DNA from: Selenomonadaceae bacterium
Lineage (GTDB): Bacteria > Bacillota > Negativicutes > Selenomonadales > Selenomonadaceae
DNA: 37,239 nucleotides
Reading direction: 5' to 3'
Assembly (NCBI GenBank): GCA_017477125.1
Contig: JAFUXN010000073.1
Location: 1 to 37,239, forward strand
Made by a program: the position numbers and the translations under genes. The notes below the pieces were generated by a model. It was not told the DNA's origin and did not search any database. It was given only the letters and a program-made list of their open reading frames with translations. Positions within the stretch are counted from its first letter, which is position 1; every line of letters begins with the position of its first letter. Below are positions 22,669 through 31,541 of the stretch, piece by piece.

Positions 22669-23565
22669 TCAGAAGCTGAGGAGTTTGGTGCGCAGCACTT
22701 TATAATAATCTTTGTCCTCGAACTTGACGATCTGAGCGGTGGTGTTTGCCTTGCGAACGATGATCTCATCGCCGGGCTGAACGTAGAAACTCTCTTGCCC
22801 GTCGAGCGTGACGATCACATCTTGGTGAACGTTGCCGATCTTCAATCGGATCAGATCGTTCTCGCCGACGACCAACGGTCTGATCTGGAACGTATGAGCG
22901 CAGATCGGAGTGAGCAACACGCCCCTGATCGTCGGATTGAGTATCGGACCGCCCGCCGACAACGAGTAAGCGGTTGAGCCCGTCGGCGACGACACGATCA
23001 GCCCGTCGGCTTTGTAATCCATCAGATGAGTTTGGTTGATGTAGAGTCCGAAGTGAAGCATGCGAGCGGCGCCGCCCTTGGCAATGACGACATCGTTGAT
23101 CGCCTTGCCGAGATGTTTTTCGCCGAACTCATTTTTAACGCAAGCGTCGAGCAGCAGACGATGTTCAATGTTATATTCTCCCGAGAGGATTTTGGCGAGA
23201 TGCACCTCAAGTTCTTCGGTCTCGATGTCGGCGAGGAAACCGAGGGTGCCGATGTTGATGCCGCAGACGGGGACGGTTTGATCGGTGAAGCGGCGACAGA
23301 CGCCGAGCAGAGTACCGTCGCCGCCGATCGACAGCGCCATATCGATATGAACGCGTTCGACGCAAGGCAATCCGTATCTCTCCTTGCGAAAGAATCTGGC
23401 GTCGGCGGCCTGCATGACGAGGCGCACATCTTTATTATCGTAGAAGTCGAAGATGCGATCGACGATCTCAATCGCGCGCCGCTTGCTCCGATTGGGGAAG
23501 ACGGCAATCTGCATCATGCCGGCGTCGACCCCGAATGCATTGCCGAAAACATTTTGCTTGACCAT
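22669..23565 (-). CDS. nadK: NAD kinase
   Basis: The enzyme phosphorylates NAD to NADP, using ATP or polyphosphate. The 298-residue protein shows the family signatures MALSIGGDGTLLGVCRRF, GINIGTLGFLADIE, GKAINDVVIAKGG, LIVSSPTGSTAYSLSAGGP and a C-terminal VTLDGQE. The GDG aspartate is the expected catalytic residue. The ATG at 23565 is set by GGGAGG nine bases upstream; it gives about 20 extra residues before the conserved MQIAVFPNRSKR. A promoter with TTGACT and TAAACT lies at 23620-23648. It is monocistronic by position. Confidence 0.95.
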   Translation of the reverse strand: MVKQNVFGNAFGVDAGMMQIAVFPNRSKRRAIEIVDRIFDFYDNKDVRLVMQAADARFFRKERYGLPCVERVHIDMALSIGGDGTLLGVCRRFTDQTVPVCGINIGTLGFLADIETEELEVHLAKILSGEYNIEHRLLLDACVKNEFGEKHLGKAINDVVIAKGGAARMLHFGLYINQTHLMDYKADGLIVSSPTGSTAYSLSAGGPILNPTIRGVLLTPICAHTFQIRPLVVGENDLIRLKIGNVHQDVIVTLDGQESFYVQPGDEIIVRKANTTAQIVKFEDKDYYKVLRTKLLSF

Positions 23566-23619
23566 CGGACGACCTCCCTCATAAAAATTTTAGATTTCCG
23601 TTCTATAATCGCTGTCGGC

Positions 23620-23648
23620 AGTTTATCAATTCGCCGATCAAAAGTCAA
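23620..23648 (-). promoter_or_regulatory. nadK promoter
   Basis: Minus strand: TTGACT (23648-23643), 17-base spacer, TAAACT (23625-23620). Confidence 0.65.
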
Positions 23649-23747
23649 TTTCGATTCGCGACCTTCCGTTGTCGCCAATCAGATTGCTTTCATATTATTC
23701 GATGAAATATTTCTGAATGAAGTTTAGGTGAAATTGACCTAAAGGGC

Positions 23748-23776
23748 TTGCAAAACGAAAAACGGTATGCTATTAT
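23748..23776 (+). promoter_or_regulatory. OmpM porin promoter and long leader
   Basis: TTGCAA (23748-23753), 17-base spacer, TATTAT (23771-23776). The transcript leader is then about 120 bases, ending in AAGGAGGAG ahead of the ATG. No clear hairpin seen in the leader. Confidence 0.65.
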
Positions 23777-23901
23777 CAGCGCGGCTTGAGGGAAGAGCAA
23801 GGAAATCTTGAGGAAACGTGGACACTCACAGAAGGATCTGCTCCGACCAAAGGCTCGCCGAAATAATTTCTATCGTGAACTTCTTCAAGGAGGAGTTTGT
23901 A

Positions 23902-25272
23902 ATGAAAAAGTCTTTGGCAGCAGCCTTGACGACGGCTCTCGTCGTGGGCGCAGCATCCACCACGTTCGCAGCGGCGAACCCGTTCAGCGATGTGCCGGCA
24001 GGTCACTGGGCATATGACGCAGTTACCCAGTTGGCAGCCGACGGTGTCATCGAAGGTTACGGCGACGGAACCTTCCTCGGCAACCGCAACATCACCCGTT
24101 ATGAGATGGCGCAGATGGTCGCGAAAGCTCTTGCGCGTAATCCGCAGGGCACCGACCGTGCAGCTCTCGATCGTCTTGCGGCAGAGTTCGCTGAGGAGCT
24201 CAACAACCTCGGCGTCCGCGTTGCAGAGCTCGAGAAGTATGCCGACAAAGTTGAGTGGCAGGGCAAAATCGAGTACACCTACAAGAGCCACCGCGCCGAC
24301 AGCATCTACGGCGGCAAGAAGAAGATCAATCAGGACGACTGGATCTTCCGCTTCGAGCCGATCGCACACGTCAATGACCACTGGACACTCCGCGCTCGTA
24401 TCGATGCTCATAACGACATGAGCCGCAACGATTCCAGCGACTTCAACCTGGTTCGTGGTTGGGCGCAGGGCGATTATGACAACTTCCAGGTCAAAGTCGG
24501 TAAGCAACCGTTGTACACCAATGAAGACGGTATCGTTTGGGATACCGAATACTCCGGCGCCGAGGTTACCTTCGGCAATCGCCTCAAGGCTACGATCTAT
24601 GCAGGTCGTTTGAGCGCGGGCACCGCCGGCGGTTGGGAACGTCATGCGGGCGCATGGGACGGCAGACAGTCCGGCTCCAACGGCGAGGGTAACTTCTTCG
24701 ATGCGGTTGGCGCTTCGGGACGCAGCGGCACTGATCCGTCGAGCTTCCAGGCAATCAACGTGCAGTACAGCCCGGCTGAGCATGGTCTGTTCGGCGGCGC
24801 GGCGTACTACCACATCGAAGATGATGACTTCGGCACCAAGGCAAATCGCAACTACAACTACAGCAAGCATGGCGATGTCGACGAGGCCAACATCTGGTCG
24901 GTCAACGCAGGTTACAAGTTCGGTCGTAAGGCTCAGCTGTGGGGCTCGTTCGCACAGAACACCAAAGCCGATTACGAAGACAATTCTTGGCAGGCACTGT
25001 TCAAGTACGGCGATCTCTACGGCGGCGGCAATCAGAAAACCAAGAAGGGTTCGTGGGCTGTTTGGGCAGGCTACAAGAAGCTCGGCTCCAACACCTCGTT
25101 GTGCGCAATCAACTGGGATGACGCGTTCGCAGGCACCAAGGGTGTTGTCGCAGGTGCCTCGTGGAGCCCGATGGATCGCATCGTTGTACTTTGTAAATAT
25201 TTTAACGGTTCGTACATCCAAGGGGATGGCGACGCCGAGCGTCTCTTCGGTCGTGTCGAGTTCTTCTTCTGA
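23902..25272 (+). CDS. OmpM/Mep45-type SLH porin, intact
   Basis: This is a major outer-membrane protein of Negativicutes that both forms a channel and ties the outer membrane to peptidoglycan. Residues 1-24 are a signal peptide (cleavage near TFAA|ANP). Residues about 26-80 are one SLH domain (FSDVPAGHWAYDAVTQLA, GYGDGTFLGNRNITRYEM). Residues 83-124 are a coiled-coil stalk (RAALDRLAAEFAEELNNLG, VRVAELEKYADKVEW), then a beta barrel to the terminal GRVEFFF, whose last aromatic residue is the usual outer-membrane assembly signal. In Veillonella and Selenomonas relatives the SLH domain binds polyamine-modified peptidoglycan. Codons such as CGT and GGC are favoured, unlike neighbours, as in a highly expressed gene. 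A terminator follows at 25332. Confidence 0.92.
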   Translation: MKKSLAAALTTALVVGAASTTFAAANPFSDVPAGHWAYDAVTQLAADGVIEGYGDGTFLGNRNITRYEMAQMVAKALARNPQGTDRAALDRLAAEFAEELNNLGVRVAELEKYADKVEWQGKIEYTYKSHRADSIYGGKKKINQDDWIFRFEPIAHVNDHWTLRARIDAHNDMSRNDSSDFNLVRGWAQGDYDNFQVKVGKQPLYTNEDGIVWDTEYSGAEVTFGNRLKATIYAGRLSAGTAGGWERHAGAWDGRQSGSNGEGNFFDAVGASGRSGTDPSSFQAINVQYSPAEHGLFGGAAYYHIEDDDFGTKANRNYNYSKHGDVDEANIWSVNAGYKFGRKAQLWGSFAQNTKADYEDNSWQALFKYGDLYGGGNQKTKKGSWAVWAGYKKLGSNTSLCAINWDDAFAGTKGVVAGASWSPMDRIVVLCKYFNGSYIQGDGDAERLFGRVEFFF

Positions 25273-25331
25273 GATCAAGCGGCACCGTCCGACAATCCAA
25301 AACGAATTTCTTACATCGAAATATAATCAGC

Positions 25332-25363
25332 GAGCCTCCGCGTTTGACGGGGGCTCTTTTATT
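25332..25363 (+). terminator. Terminator of the OmpM porin gene
   Basis: GAGCCTCCG pairs with CGGGGGCTC (one wobble), loop of seven, then TTTTATT. Confidence 0.75.
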
Positions 25364-25380
25364 GCAAAAAAAAATTTGAT

Positions 25381-25484
25381 ATTGCTAAAGGCTTCGCGTC
25401 ATGGTATGATCAGGTTGACAACAAAAAACCAAACACGGGCGAAGCCTTCTGCATTATTCTAGCAATCTTGCCCGTGGGTGTCAA
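25381..25484. repeat. Nested, overlapping inverted repeats upstream of the GIY-YIG gene
   Basis: Set one: ATTGCTA + AAGGCTTCGC (25381-25397) against GCGAAGCCTT (25439-25448) and TAGCAAT (25460-25466). Set two: TTGACA (25415-25420) and CACGGGC (25434-25440) against GCCCGTG (25470-25476) and TGTCAA (25479-25484). The sets share bases 25439-25440, so as structures they compete. Confidence 0.75.
25382..25410 (+). promoter_or_regulatory. Promoter of the GIY-YIG gene
   Basis: TTGCTA (25382-25387), 17-base spacer, TATGAT (25405-25410). The -35 and the spacer lie inside the first arm of the inverted repeat. Confidence 0.55.
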
Positions 25485-25504
25485 TAGGAAAGCGAGGCAA
25501 GACA

Positions 25505-26335
25505 ATGGATGACATTATGGACAAGTCGATGGTGGTCTATCTGCTCACCGATACCACCAACGGCAAGCAGTACGTCGGACAAACGACGAAAACTCTTCGC
25601 GAACGCATTAAACGGCATAAGCACGACAAATTGATCGTCGATCGAGTTTTTAATGCTCATGGTTGGGAGAACTGCAAAATCGAAATCCTTGAGGAATGCG
25701 AGACGTACGACGAACTCAATCGGCTCGAACAGGAGTGGATCGCGGCTCTCGATACGCTGAACCCGAACGGCTACAATTTTGATAAAGGCGGTCTGGGCGG
25801 ACACGGACATAAACTCTCCGAAGAAGCCAAGCGGCGTATCTCACAAAAAAATACCGGCAAAAAACGTACCGAGGCTGAACGCCAAAAAATATCGGCGGCT
25901 GTCACCGAGAACATGAAAAATCCCGAGCTGCGTCGGCGGCTGTCAGAGGCAAACAAAGGCAAGAAGCTCAGCAAAGAACGGTGTGAAAACCAATCGAAGG
26001 CAAGGCGGGGCAAGAAACATAAAGAGGAGACTAAGACAAAAATCGGGGCGTCGAACAAAGGATCGCATCACAGCGAAGAAACCAGGCGCAAAATGTCGGA
26101 GGAACACAAAAAACATCATGGACCTCGCAAGGTGCTCTGTGTTGAGACGGGCGTGGTGTATGACGCGATCATCGATGCCGCTCGAGCTTATGATATTCCG
26201 CAAAACTGCATCGTAAATGTCTGTCGCGGCAGATTGATGACGGCGGCAAAGTGCCATTGGATTTATTTTGACGAGTGCCCGCTGCAGCCCGACGGCTCGC
26301 CCGACCTCGAAACCATTCGCGGCGTGTTGTTGTGA
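25505..26335 (+). CDS. GIY-YIG endonuclease with NUMOD3 repeats (homing-endonuclease type)
   Basis: The N-terminal nuclease domain (residues about 8-95) has VVYLLTDTTNGKQYVGQT, the GIY-YIG signature in variant form, then RIKRHK and LEQEWIAALDTLNPNGYN. Residues about 105-210 hold four or five NUMOD3-type DNA-binding repeats (LSEEAKRRISQKNTGKK, RRLSEANKGKKLSKE, EETKTKIGASNKGSHHS). The C-terminus (VLCVETGVVYDAIIDAARA) resembles NUMOD1 with its helix-turn-helix. This layout is typical of phage and intron homing endonucleases, which cut one DNA site and spread their own gene. The gene is A-rich compared with its neighbours and sits between two unrelated housekeeping-type units, which suggests transfer. 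I prefer the ATG at 25505; a GTG at 25478 lies inside a hairpin arm. Confidence 0.85.
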   Translation: MDDIMDKSMVVYLLTDTTNGKQYVGQTTKTLRERIKRHKHDKLIVDRVFNAHGWENCKIEILEECETYDELNRLEQEWIAALDTLNPNGYNFDKGGLGGHGHKLSEEAKRRISQKNTGKKRTEAERQKISAAVTENMKNPELRRRLSEANKGKKLSKERCENQSKARRGKKHKEETKTKIGASNKGSHHSEETRRKMSEEHKKHHGPRKVLCVETGVVYDAIIDAARAYDIPQNCIVNVCRGRLMTAAKCHWIYFDECPLQPDGSPDLETIRGVLL

Positions 26336-26359
26336 TTGCCGACGATCTCATGCTATAAT
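26330..26359 (+). promoter_or_regulatory. Promoter of the ABC-F operon
   Basis: TTGTGA (26330-26335), 18-base spacer, consensus TATAAT (26354-26359). The -35 overlaps the stop codon of the GIY-YIG gene. Confidence 0.6.
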
Positions 26360-26390
26360 CGACCAAAATCATGTCGAGAGGAACGATCAA

Positions 26391-28058
26391 ATGATCCTGG
26401 CTCAAAATCTCAATAAAAGTTTCGGCGAACGCCTCATTTTATCCGATGTCAGCTTCCGCATCGACGACAAGGAAAAGGTCGGCATCGTCGGCAAGAACGG
26501 CGCCGGCAAGTCTACCCTCCTCAAATTAATCGTCGGTTCGCTCGAGCCCGACGGCGGCTCCATCAGCGGCACCCGCCAAGAAGATTTCGGTTACGCCGAA
26601 CAGATTCCCACATTTTCCGCGCGGACTCTGCTCGACGAACTTTTGATAAGCGACGGCGCTCAAGAGTTTCAGGCTAAAAAAATTCTCTACGGGCTCGGCT
26701 TCAACGATGACGATCTGATCAAAAATCCCAATGAGTTCAGCGGCGGAGAGTCCGCAAAGATCGCGCTCGGCAAGGCGCTCATCGTCGAGCCGCGCATTCT
26801 GATCCTCGACGAGCCCACCAATCATCTCGACATCTACTCAATCGACTTCCTTGAGAACTTCGTTAAGAATTACAACGGCACGGTGATCGCCGTCACTCAC
26901 GATCGGCATTTCCTTCAACACTGCGTCGACAAGATCATCGACATCGATCATCATCGGGCGACCGTCTACGTCGGCAATTATGAGAAGTTCGCGCGGCTCA
27001 AGAGTGAACGGCTCGAGCATCAGTTGAAGGAGTATGAGAAGCAGCAGGAGGCGATCGCTCGCGAAGAAGAATATATCCGTCGCAATAAGGCGGGCGTCAA
27101 TGCCAAGCAGGCGCGCGGTCGACAGAAGAAATTGGATCGGCTCGAACGGATCGAAAAGCCTCCCGCTCAAGAGACGCCGACCATCAATCTGCTCGACGCC
27201 TCCGATACCGCCAATAAGGTGCTCATCATCGAGGGGCTCAACTTTAAAAATATTATCAGGGACTTCTCGATCGAGATTCTCAAGGGCGAGAAGGTCGGGC
27301 TGATCGGCAAGAACGGCGTCGGGAAGTCGACGCTGCTGAAGTTGATCGTCGGCGAGCTCAAAGCGGACGACGGCACAATCAAGATCGGCAATCGGGTCAA
27401 GGTCGGTTTCCTGTCGCAAGGGCATGAGGATTTGGATCAGGACTCAACGCCGATCGACGAACTGATCAACACATTCGGATTGACCATCGAACGCGCGCGC
27501 TCGGAGCTCGCTCGTTTGGAGCTTTACGCCGACCTCGTCACCAAACCGATCGGATCGTTGTCGGGCGGAGAAAAGACGCGCGTCGCTCTCGCCAAACTGA
27601 TCTTGACCGGTGCCAACTTCTTGCTGCTCGACGAGCCGACCAATCACCTCGACCTGCCCGCGCGTGAAGCGATCGAGAACGCGTTGCTCAACTTCGAAGG
27701 CACGGTGCTCATCGTCACGCACGATCGATATCTGCTCGATAAAGTCACCGATCGCGTCATCGAGCTCGAGCCCGCGGTCAAAAATAAATTGCCGCCCGTC
27801 AAAAAATCGGCAGGAACGTCGCCGACACTTGACGAATTTACACCGCCGAAATCAAAAAAAATCTCGAAGCCGTTGTCTCAAGAGGCTGTCGAGAGATTAG
27901 AGGCGCAAATCGCTATGGCTGAAATGGAGTTGAAATTGATCGAGCACGAGATCAACAGCGAGGTCGACCCTCAAACATTGTCCCGTCTCGCCGTCGATCA
28001 TAACGCCAAGCTCGACGAGATCGACCAACTTTATAAGCGTTGGGAGGAATCTGTTTGA
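26391..28058 (+). CDS. ABC-F family ATPase
   Basis: ABC-F proteins bind the ribosome exit site or help translation and antibiotic tolerance; they have no membrane domain. The 555-residue protein has two ABC domains. The first has Walker A GKNGAGKST, signature NEFSGGESAKIALGKAL and Walker B ILILDEPTNHLD. The second has GKNGVGKST, GSLSGGEKTRVALAKLI and LLLDEPTNHLD. Between them is the helical P-site-tRNA interaction motif (about 205-300), with the charged pair of helices LEHQLKEYEKQQEAIAREE. A C-terminal helical tail (VERLEAQIAMAEMELKLIE) resembles the Uup/YdiF type. The start at 26391 follows GAGAGGA. The TGA overlaps the TTG start of the next gene. Confidence 0.92.
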   Translation: MILAQNLNKSFGERLILSDVSFRIDDKEKVGIVGKNGAGKSTLLKLIVGSLEPDGGSISGTRQEDFGYAEQIPTFSARTLLDELLISDGAQEFQAKKILYGLGFNDDDLIKNPNEFSGGESAKIALGKALIVEPRILILDEPTNHLDIYSIDFLENFVKNYNGTVIAVTHDRHFLQHCVDKIIDIDHHRATVYVGNYEKFARLKSERLEHQLKEYEKQQEAIAREEEYIRRNKAGVNAKQARGRQKKLDRLERIEKPPAQETPTINLLDASDTANKVLIIEGLNFKNIIRDFSIEILKGEKVGLIGKNGVGKSTLLKLIVGELKADDGTIKIGNRVKVGFLSQGHEDLDQDSTPIDELINTFGLTIERARSELARLELYADLVTKPIGSLSGGEKTRVALAKLILTGANFLLLDEPTNHLDLPAREAIENALLNFEGTVLIVTHDRYLLDKVTDRVIELEPAVKNKLPPVKKSAGTSPTLDEFTPPKSKKISKPLSQEAVERLEAQIAMAEMELKLIEHEINSEVDPQTLSRLAVDHNAKLDEIDQLYKRWEESV

Positions 28059-29308
28059 AAAAAATTGCGCTCCTGCTGACGTTTTTTTTGTTCCTGTTGC
28101 TCACCGCCGTCACCACCCTCGCCGACGACTCGACGCCGCCCGCTCCCCCAACCGTCGAGCCCGAAATCGAACAGATCAGCGAGCCGACCGTCGAGCAAGC
28201 CGCCGGCATTCGTACCATCGTGCGTCTGTCGTGGAAGCTCGTGCCCGGCGCCGTCCGTTATAAGGTCTCTTTCGATAACGAGGTCTCGACCACTTACATC
28301 AACGGCATAGAGCTCGAGGTTGATAACGTCAGCAAAGTTTTCCACGTCGCCGCGCTCGACATCAACGGCAGGATCATCAAGCCCGATATCGACGTCACTC
28401 AGATCGAAACCAATCCGATCGCGCCGCGCCCCACCACCGAGTTTGAGAAGATGGATTACGGTCCGCTTTATCCCGTCTACTCGTGGATTCCCACCTTCGG
28501 CGCCGATTACTATCAGATTCAAGTGTTCAAGAATGACGAGCTCGTTCGCTCGTATGAGGCGTTCAAGTCCGGCAACGATGACGCTTATGATTTCTACGAT
28601 GAATATCCCGTCAACGAGGGCGGCGATTATTATTGGCGCGTGCGAGCGATGTCTCATCACGGCTTTGCGATGTCGGAGTGGTCGGAGCGTACCGATAACG
28701 TCTCGTTCAAAGTCACGTCGCCCAATAAAGTTTGCGCGCTCGGCGACAGCATCACCCACGGCGGCGGCGCGGTCACCGTTCCCCCGTCGATGACGATCTA
28801 CAACTGGGAGACTTATTGCGATGTGCCGGTCAAGAACCTCGGCAAGAGCGGCGACACCACCGACGTGATCGTTGAGCGGTTTGAAAATGACGTGCTGCCG
28901 TTCGAACCCAAGGTGCTGATCATCATGGCGGGCGTCAACGATTACCGCGGGACGATCTTCGGCTGGCATTCGGTATCGAATTACAGGGCGCTGGTCGACA
29001 AGTGCAATTACTACGGGATCACGCCGGTGTTTATCACGCCCACGCCCGTCAATGCCAAACTGATCAAGAAAAGTAAATTCATCGAGCTGCCGCCGTACGA
29101 TTGGCAGACGCATTATCAATTCCTGTGCGATTGGATCAGGAAGCAACCTTATCACATCGATCTGACGTCGGCGTTCGAGGACGACAGCAGTGAGCTCCGC
29201 GCGGATTTGACGTCGGACGGGCTGCACCCCGACGAAGAGGGCAAGAGGATCATCGGGCATGCCGTTGAAGAGTGGCTCAAAGCCAACGAAGCGCTCTGGA
29301 ACTATTGA
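28055..29308 (+). CDS. Secreted SGNH/GDSL hydrolase with N-terminal beta domain
   Basis: The TTG start at 28055 follows GGGAGG and gives a signal peptide (KKIALLLTFFLFLLLTAVT, cleavage near LADD). Residues about 35-225 are beta-rich and contain two fibronectin-III-like stretches (VRLSWKLVPGAVRYKVSF, PVYSWIPTFGADYYQIQVF). The SGNH hydrolase domain follows: ALGDSITHGGG with the nucleophile serine, LGKSGDTTD with glycine, IMAGVNDYRG with asparagine, and SDGLHPDEEG with the aspartate and histidine. Such enzymes remove acyl groups from lipids or polysaccharides; here the substrate is outside the cytoplasmic membrane and unknown. The stop of the ABC-F gene overlaps the start codon (TTGA), and tsaD follows 19 bases downstream. 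Confidence 0.85.
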   Translation: MKKIALLLTFFLFLLLTAVTTLADDSTPPAPPTVEPEIEQISEPTVEQAAGIRTIVRLSWKLVPGAVRYKVSFDNEVSTTYINGIELEVDNVSKVFHVAALDINGRIIKPDIDVTQIETNPIAPRPTTEFEKMDYGPLYPVYSWIPTFGADYYQIQVFKNDELVRSYEAFKSGNDDAYDFYDEYPVNEGGDYYWRVRAMSHHGFAMSEWSERTDNVSFKVTSPNKVCALGDSITHGGGAVTVPPSMTIYNWETYCDVPVKNLGKSGDTTDVIVERFENDVLPFEPKVLIIMAGVNDYRGTIFGWHSVSNYRALVDKCNYYGITPVFITPTPVNAKLIKKSKFIELPPYDWQTHYQFLCDWIRKQPYHIDLTSAFEDDSSELRADLTSDGLHPDEEGKRIIGHAVEEWLKANEALWNY

Positions 29309-29327
29309 ACCGACGGAGGATCGATCA

Positions 29328-30341
29328 ATGGATAAAAATATAATCACGCTCGGGATCGAAACGAGTTGCGACGAGACCGCCGCCGCCATCGTGCTCAACG
29401 GCAGAACAATTCTCTCCAACGTCATTTCGACCCAAATCCCTCTGCATCGTAAGTTCGGCGGAGTCGTGCCCGAGATCGCTTCCCGTCGCCACATCGTCAA
29501 CATCATGCCCGTCATCGATCAAGCCATCTGCGATGCTCAACTCGGGCTCGCCGACATCGATCAGATCGCCGTCACTCATGGTCCCGGGCTCGTCGGCGCG
29601 TTGCTCGTCGGCGTCGCCGCCGCCAAAACTTTAGCCTTCGCTCTCGACCGTCCGTTGATCGCCGTCAATCATCTGCAAGGTCACATCTTCGCCAATTTTT
29701 TATCTCATCCCGACCTCGAGCCGCCGTTCATGGCGTTGATTGTTTCGGGCGGTCACACCGCATTGATCGACATGAAATCTTACAACGATTTTGAGCTCCT
29801 CGGTCAAACGCGCGACGACGCCGCGGGAGAAGCCTTCGATAAGATCGCTCGAGTGATGGGACTGCCCTACCCCGGCGGTCCTCAGATCGATAAGCTCGCT
29901 CGGGAAGGAAACCCAAACGCCATCGACTTCCCCAAGCCCAAGGTCGATGATTACGATTTCAGTTTCAGCGGTTTGAAATCCGCCGTGCTCAATTATCTCA
30001 ACAGCGCTCAAATGCGCGGCGAGACGATCAATAACGCCGACGTCGCCGCGAGCTTTCAACGTACCGTCGTCGACAGCTTGACCGATAAGACCATCGACGC
30101 CGCAAAACGATCGGGCTTGCGATCGATCGTGCTGGCGGGAGGCGTCGCCGCCAACTCCGCACTCGAATCAAAACTCCGCGCGGAATGCGAACGACGCGGC
30201 TTCAAATTTTATTACCCGTCGAAAATTCTCTGCACCGATAACGCCGCAATGATCGCCTGCCGCGGCTACTATCAATCGCTCGTCAACGACTTCGCCGACC
30301 ACGACTTAAACGCCTACCCCGCGCTGACGATCCAAGCATGA
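29328..30341 (+). CDS. tsaD: tRNA N6-adenosine threonylcarbamoyltransferase TsaD
   Basis: TsaD, with TsaB and TsaE, transfers threonylcarbamoyl to adenosine 37 of ANN-decoding tRNAs. The 337-residue protein carries LGIETSCDETAAAIV at the start, HRKFGGVVPEIASRRHI, VTHGPGLVGALLVG, the metal-binding NHLQGHIFANF, PFMALIVSGGHTAL, and a C-terminal AGGVAANSALE with CTDNAAMIA. The ATG at 29328 follows CGGAGGA. It is the last gene of the ABC-F operon and converges on the RNase gene at a shared hairpin. Confidence 0.95.
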   Translation: MDKNIITLGIETSCDETAAAIVLNGRTILSNVISTQIPLHRKFGGVVPEIASRRHIVNIMPVIDQAICDAQLGLADIDQIAVTHGPGLVGALLVGVAAAKTLAFALDRPLIAVNHLQGHIFANFLSHPDLEPPFMALIVSGGHTALIDMKSYNDFELLGQTRDDAAGEAFDKIARVMGLPYPGGPQIDKLAREGNPNAIDFPKPKVDDYDFSFSGLKSAVLNYLNSAQMRGETINNADVAASFQRTVVDSLTDKTIDAAKRSGLRSIVLAGGVAANSALESKLRAECERRGFKFYYPSKILCTDNAAMIACRGYYQSLVNDFADHDLNAYPALTIQA

Positions 30342-30345
30342 AAAA

Positions 30346-30383
30346 AGCGCCCGCACACTCAAGTGCCGACGCTGATTTTTTTT
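30346..30383. terminator. Bidirectional terminator between tsaD and the RNase gene
   Basis: AGCGCCCGCAC pairs with GTGCCGACGCT (two mismatches) and is followed by eight T on the plus strand; on the minus strand the stem is followed by six T. Confidence 0.75.
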
Positions 30384-30385
30384 GC

Positions 30386-31507
30386 TCACTGGCTGTTGCG
30401 ACGAGTGATCTCAACCAAGCCCAACGGCGTCATGTCGACCACATGCACGCGCTTGCGATCACCTACCGCCTTCGCGCGCAAGTAAATCATCAATTGTTCC
30501 CGTTGCTCCGATCGATTCATGTCAATGAAGTCGACGATGATGATCCCGCTGATGTCTCGCAACCTCAACTGCCGCATCACCACCTCCGCCGCCTCCAAGT
30601 TCGTCTTGAACACCGTCTCCGAAAGATCGCTCCCGCCGTAGAATTTGCCCGTGTTCACATCGATCACCGTCATCGCTTCCGTCCGCTCGACAACGATCGC
30701 TCCGCCGCTCGGCAACTCGATCTCACGCGCGCTGATCTTCTTGATCTCCTCCTCAAGCCCGAACGCGTCAAAGATCGACTTCGTCCCCTCGTAGCGCTCG
30801 AGCCGATTCGTCAGCTGCGGCGACAACTCCCGCGTCAACGCCACCGCCCTCAAATACATCTTCAAACTGTCGATCGCAAACATGCCGACCTCGTCATCGA
30901 GCTCCTCACGTATCACCGTCCGCAACAAATCATTATGATTGTGGATCAGCGACGGCGCCCGCTTCTTGCGCGCCGCCTCGTCGATCGTCAGCCAACGCTT
31001 ATACAGCTCATCGATCTCCTCAGCCAACATGCCTTCGGAGCATTCCGCCGCCGCCGTCCTCATGATCAAGCCGCAATTCGGCGGACGAAGTTCCGACGCC
31101 AGTTTAAACAGTCGACTGCGCGCCTCGTCGTTCAGCCTGTGCGACACGCCCAAATTCTTCGTGTTCGGCAGCAGCACCACCCAACGCCCCGGGATCGACA
31201 GTGACATCGTCGCGCGCGGTCCCTTTGTCCCGACCGCTTCCTTGTCGATCTGAATCAACACATCATCGCCAAATTCAAGATCGGGCGCATGCCTCTTGCC
31301 GAACTGCAGGAACGCATTCTTGCTCATGCCGACGTCGACGAACGCCGCTTGCATGCCCGGCAAGACGTTTTGCACCCGACCTTTGTAGATGTTGCCGAGC
31401 ATCTGCGGATTCTCCGCGTCGTGAACATAATAAGAGACGAGCACGCCGTCCTCAACGATCGCCGCTCTCGTCTTCTTCTGAGTATGATTGATCAAAATTT
31501 TTTTCAT
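30386..31507 (-). CDS. Ribonuclease E/G family protein, short form without zinc-link
   Basis: RNase E/G proteins process rRNA and decay mRNA by cutting single-stranded 5' regions. The 373-residue protein has the S1 domain (GNIYKGRVQNVLPGMQAAF), the 5'-sensor and RNase-H-like parts, and the DNase-I-like catalytic core with both metal aspartates (MTVIDVNTGKF and IIIVDFIDM). It ends at LVEITRRNSQ, exactly where relatives continue into an R-x-R linker and the CPxC zinc-link that builds the tetramer. That part is absent, so the enzyme would be monomeric or inactive, or this is a truncated gene. The start MKKILINHTQ follows GAGGGG. The gene lies 34 bases after bofA. Confidence 0.85.
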   Translation of the reverse strand: MKKILINHTQKKTRAAIVEDGVLVSYYVHDAENPQMLGNIYKGRVQNVLPGMQAAFVDVGMSKNAFLQFGKRHAPDLEFGDDVLIQIDKEAVGTKGPRATMSLSIPGRWVVLLPNTKNLGVSHRLNDEARSRLFKLASELRPPNCGLIMRTAAAECSEGMLAEEIDELYKRWLTIDEAARKKRAPSLIHNHNDLLRTVIREELDDEVGMFAIDSLKMYLRAVALTRELSPQLTNRLERYEGTKSIFDAFGLEEEIKKISAREIELPSGGAIVVERTEAMTVIDVNTGKFYGGSDLSETVFKTNLEAAEVVMRQLRLRDISGIIIVDFIDMNRSEQREQLMIYLRAKAVGDRKRVHVVDMTPLGLVEITRRNSQ

Positions 31508-31541
31508 AGGGAACCCCTCAATCTGCCGCAGAACCAAACCG

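Noticed and set aside
23776-25278. 500-residue open frame on the minus strand
   Set aside because: It is the mirror of the highly biased porin gene and has no family features.
25381-25484. Insertion sequence
   Set aside because: No transposase frame or target duplication is visible; only inverted repeats and a promoter.
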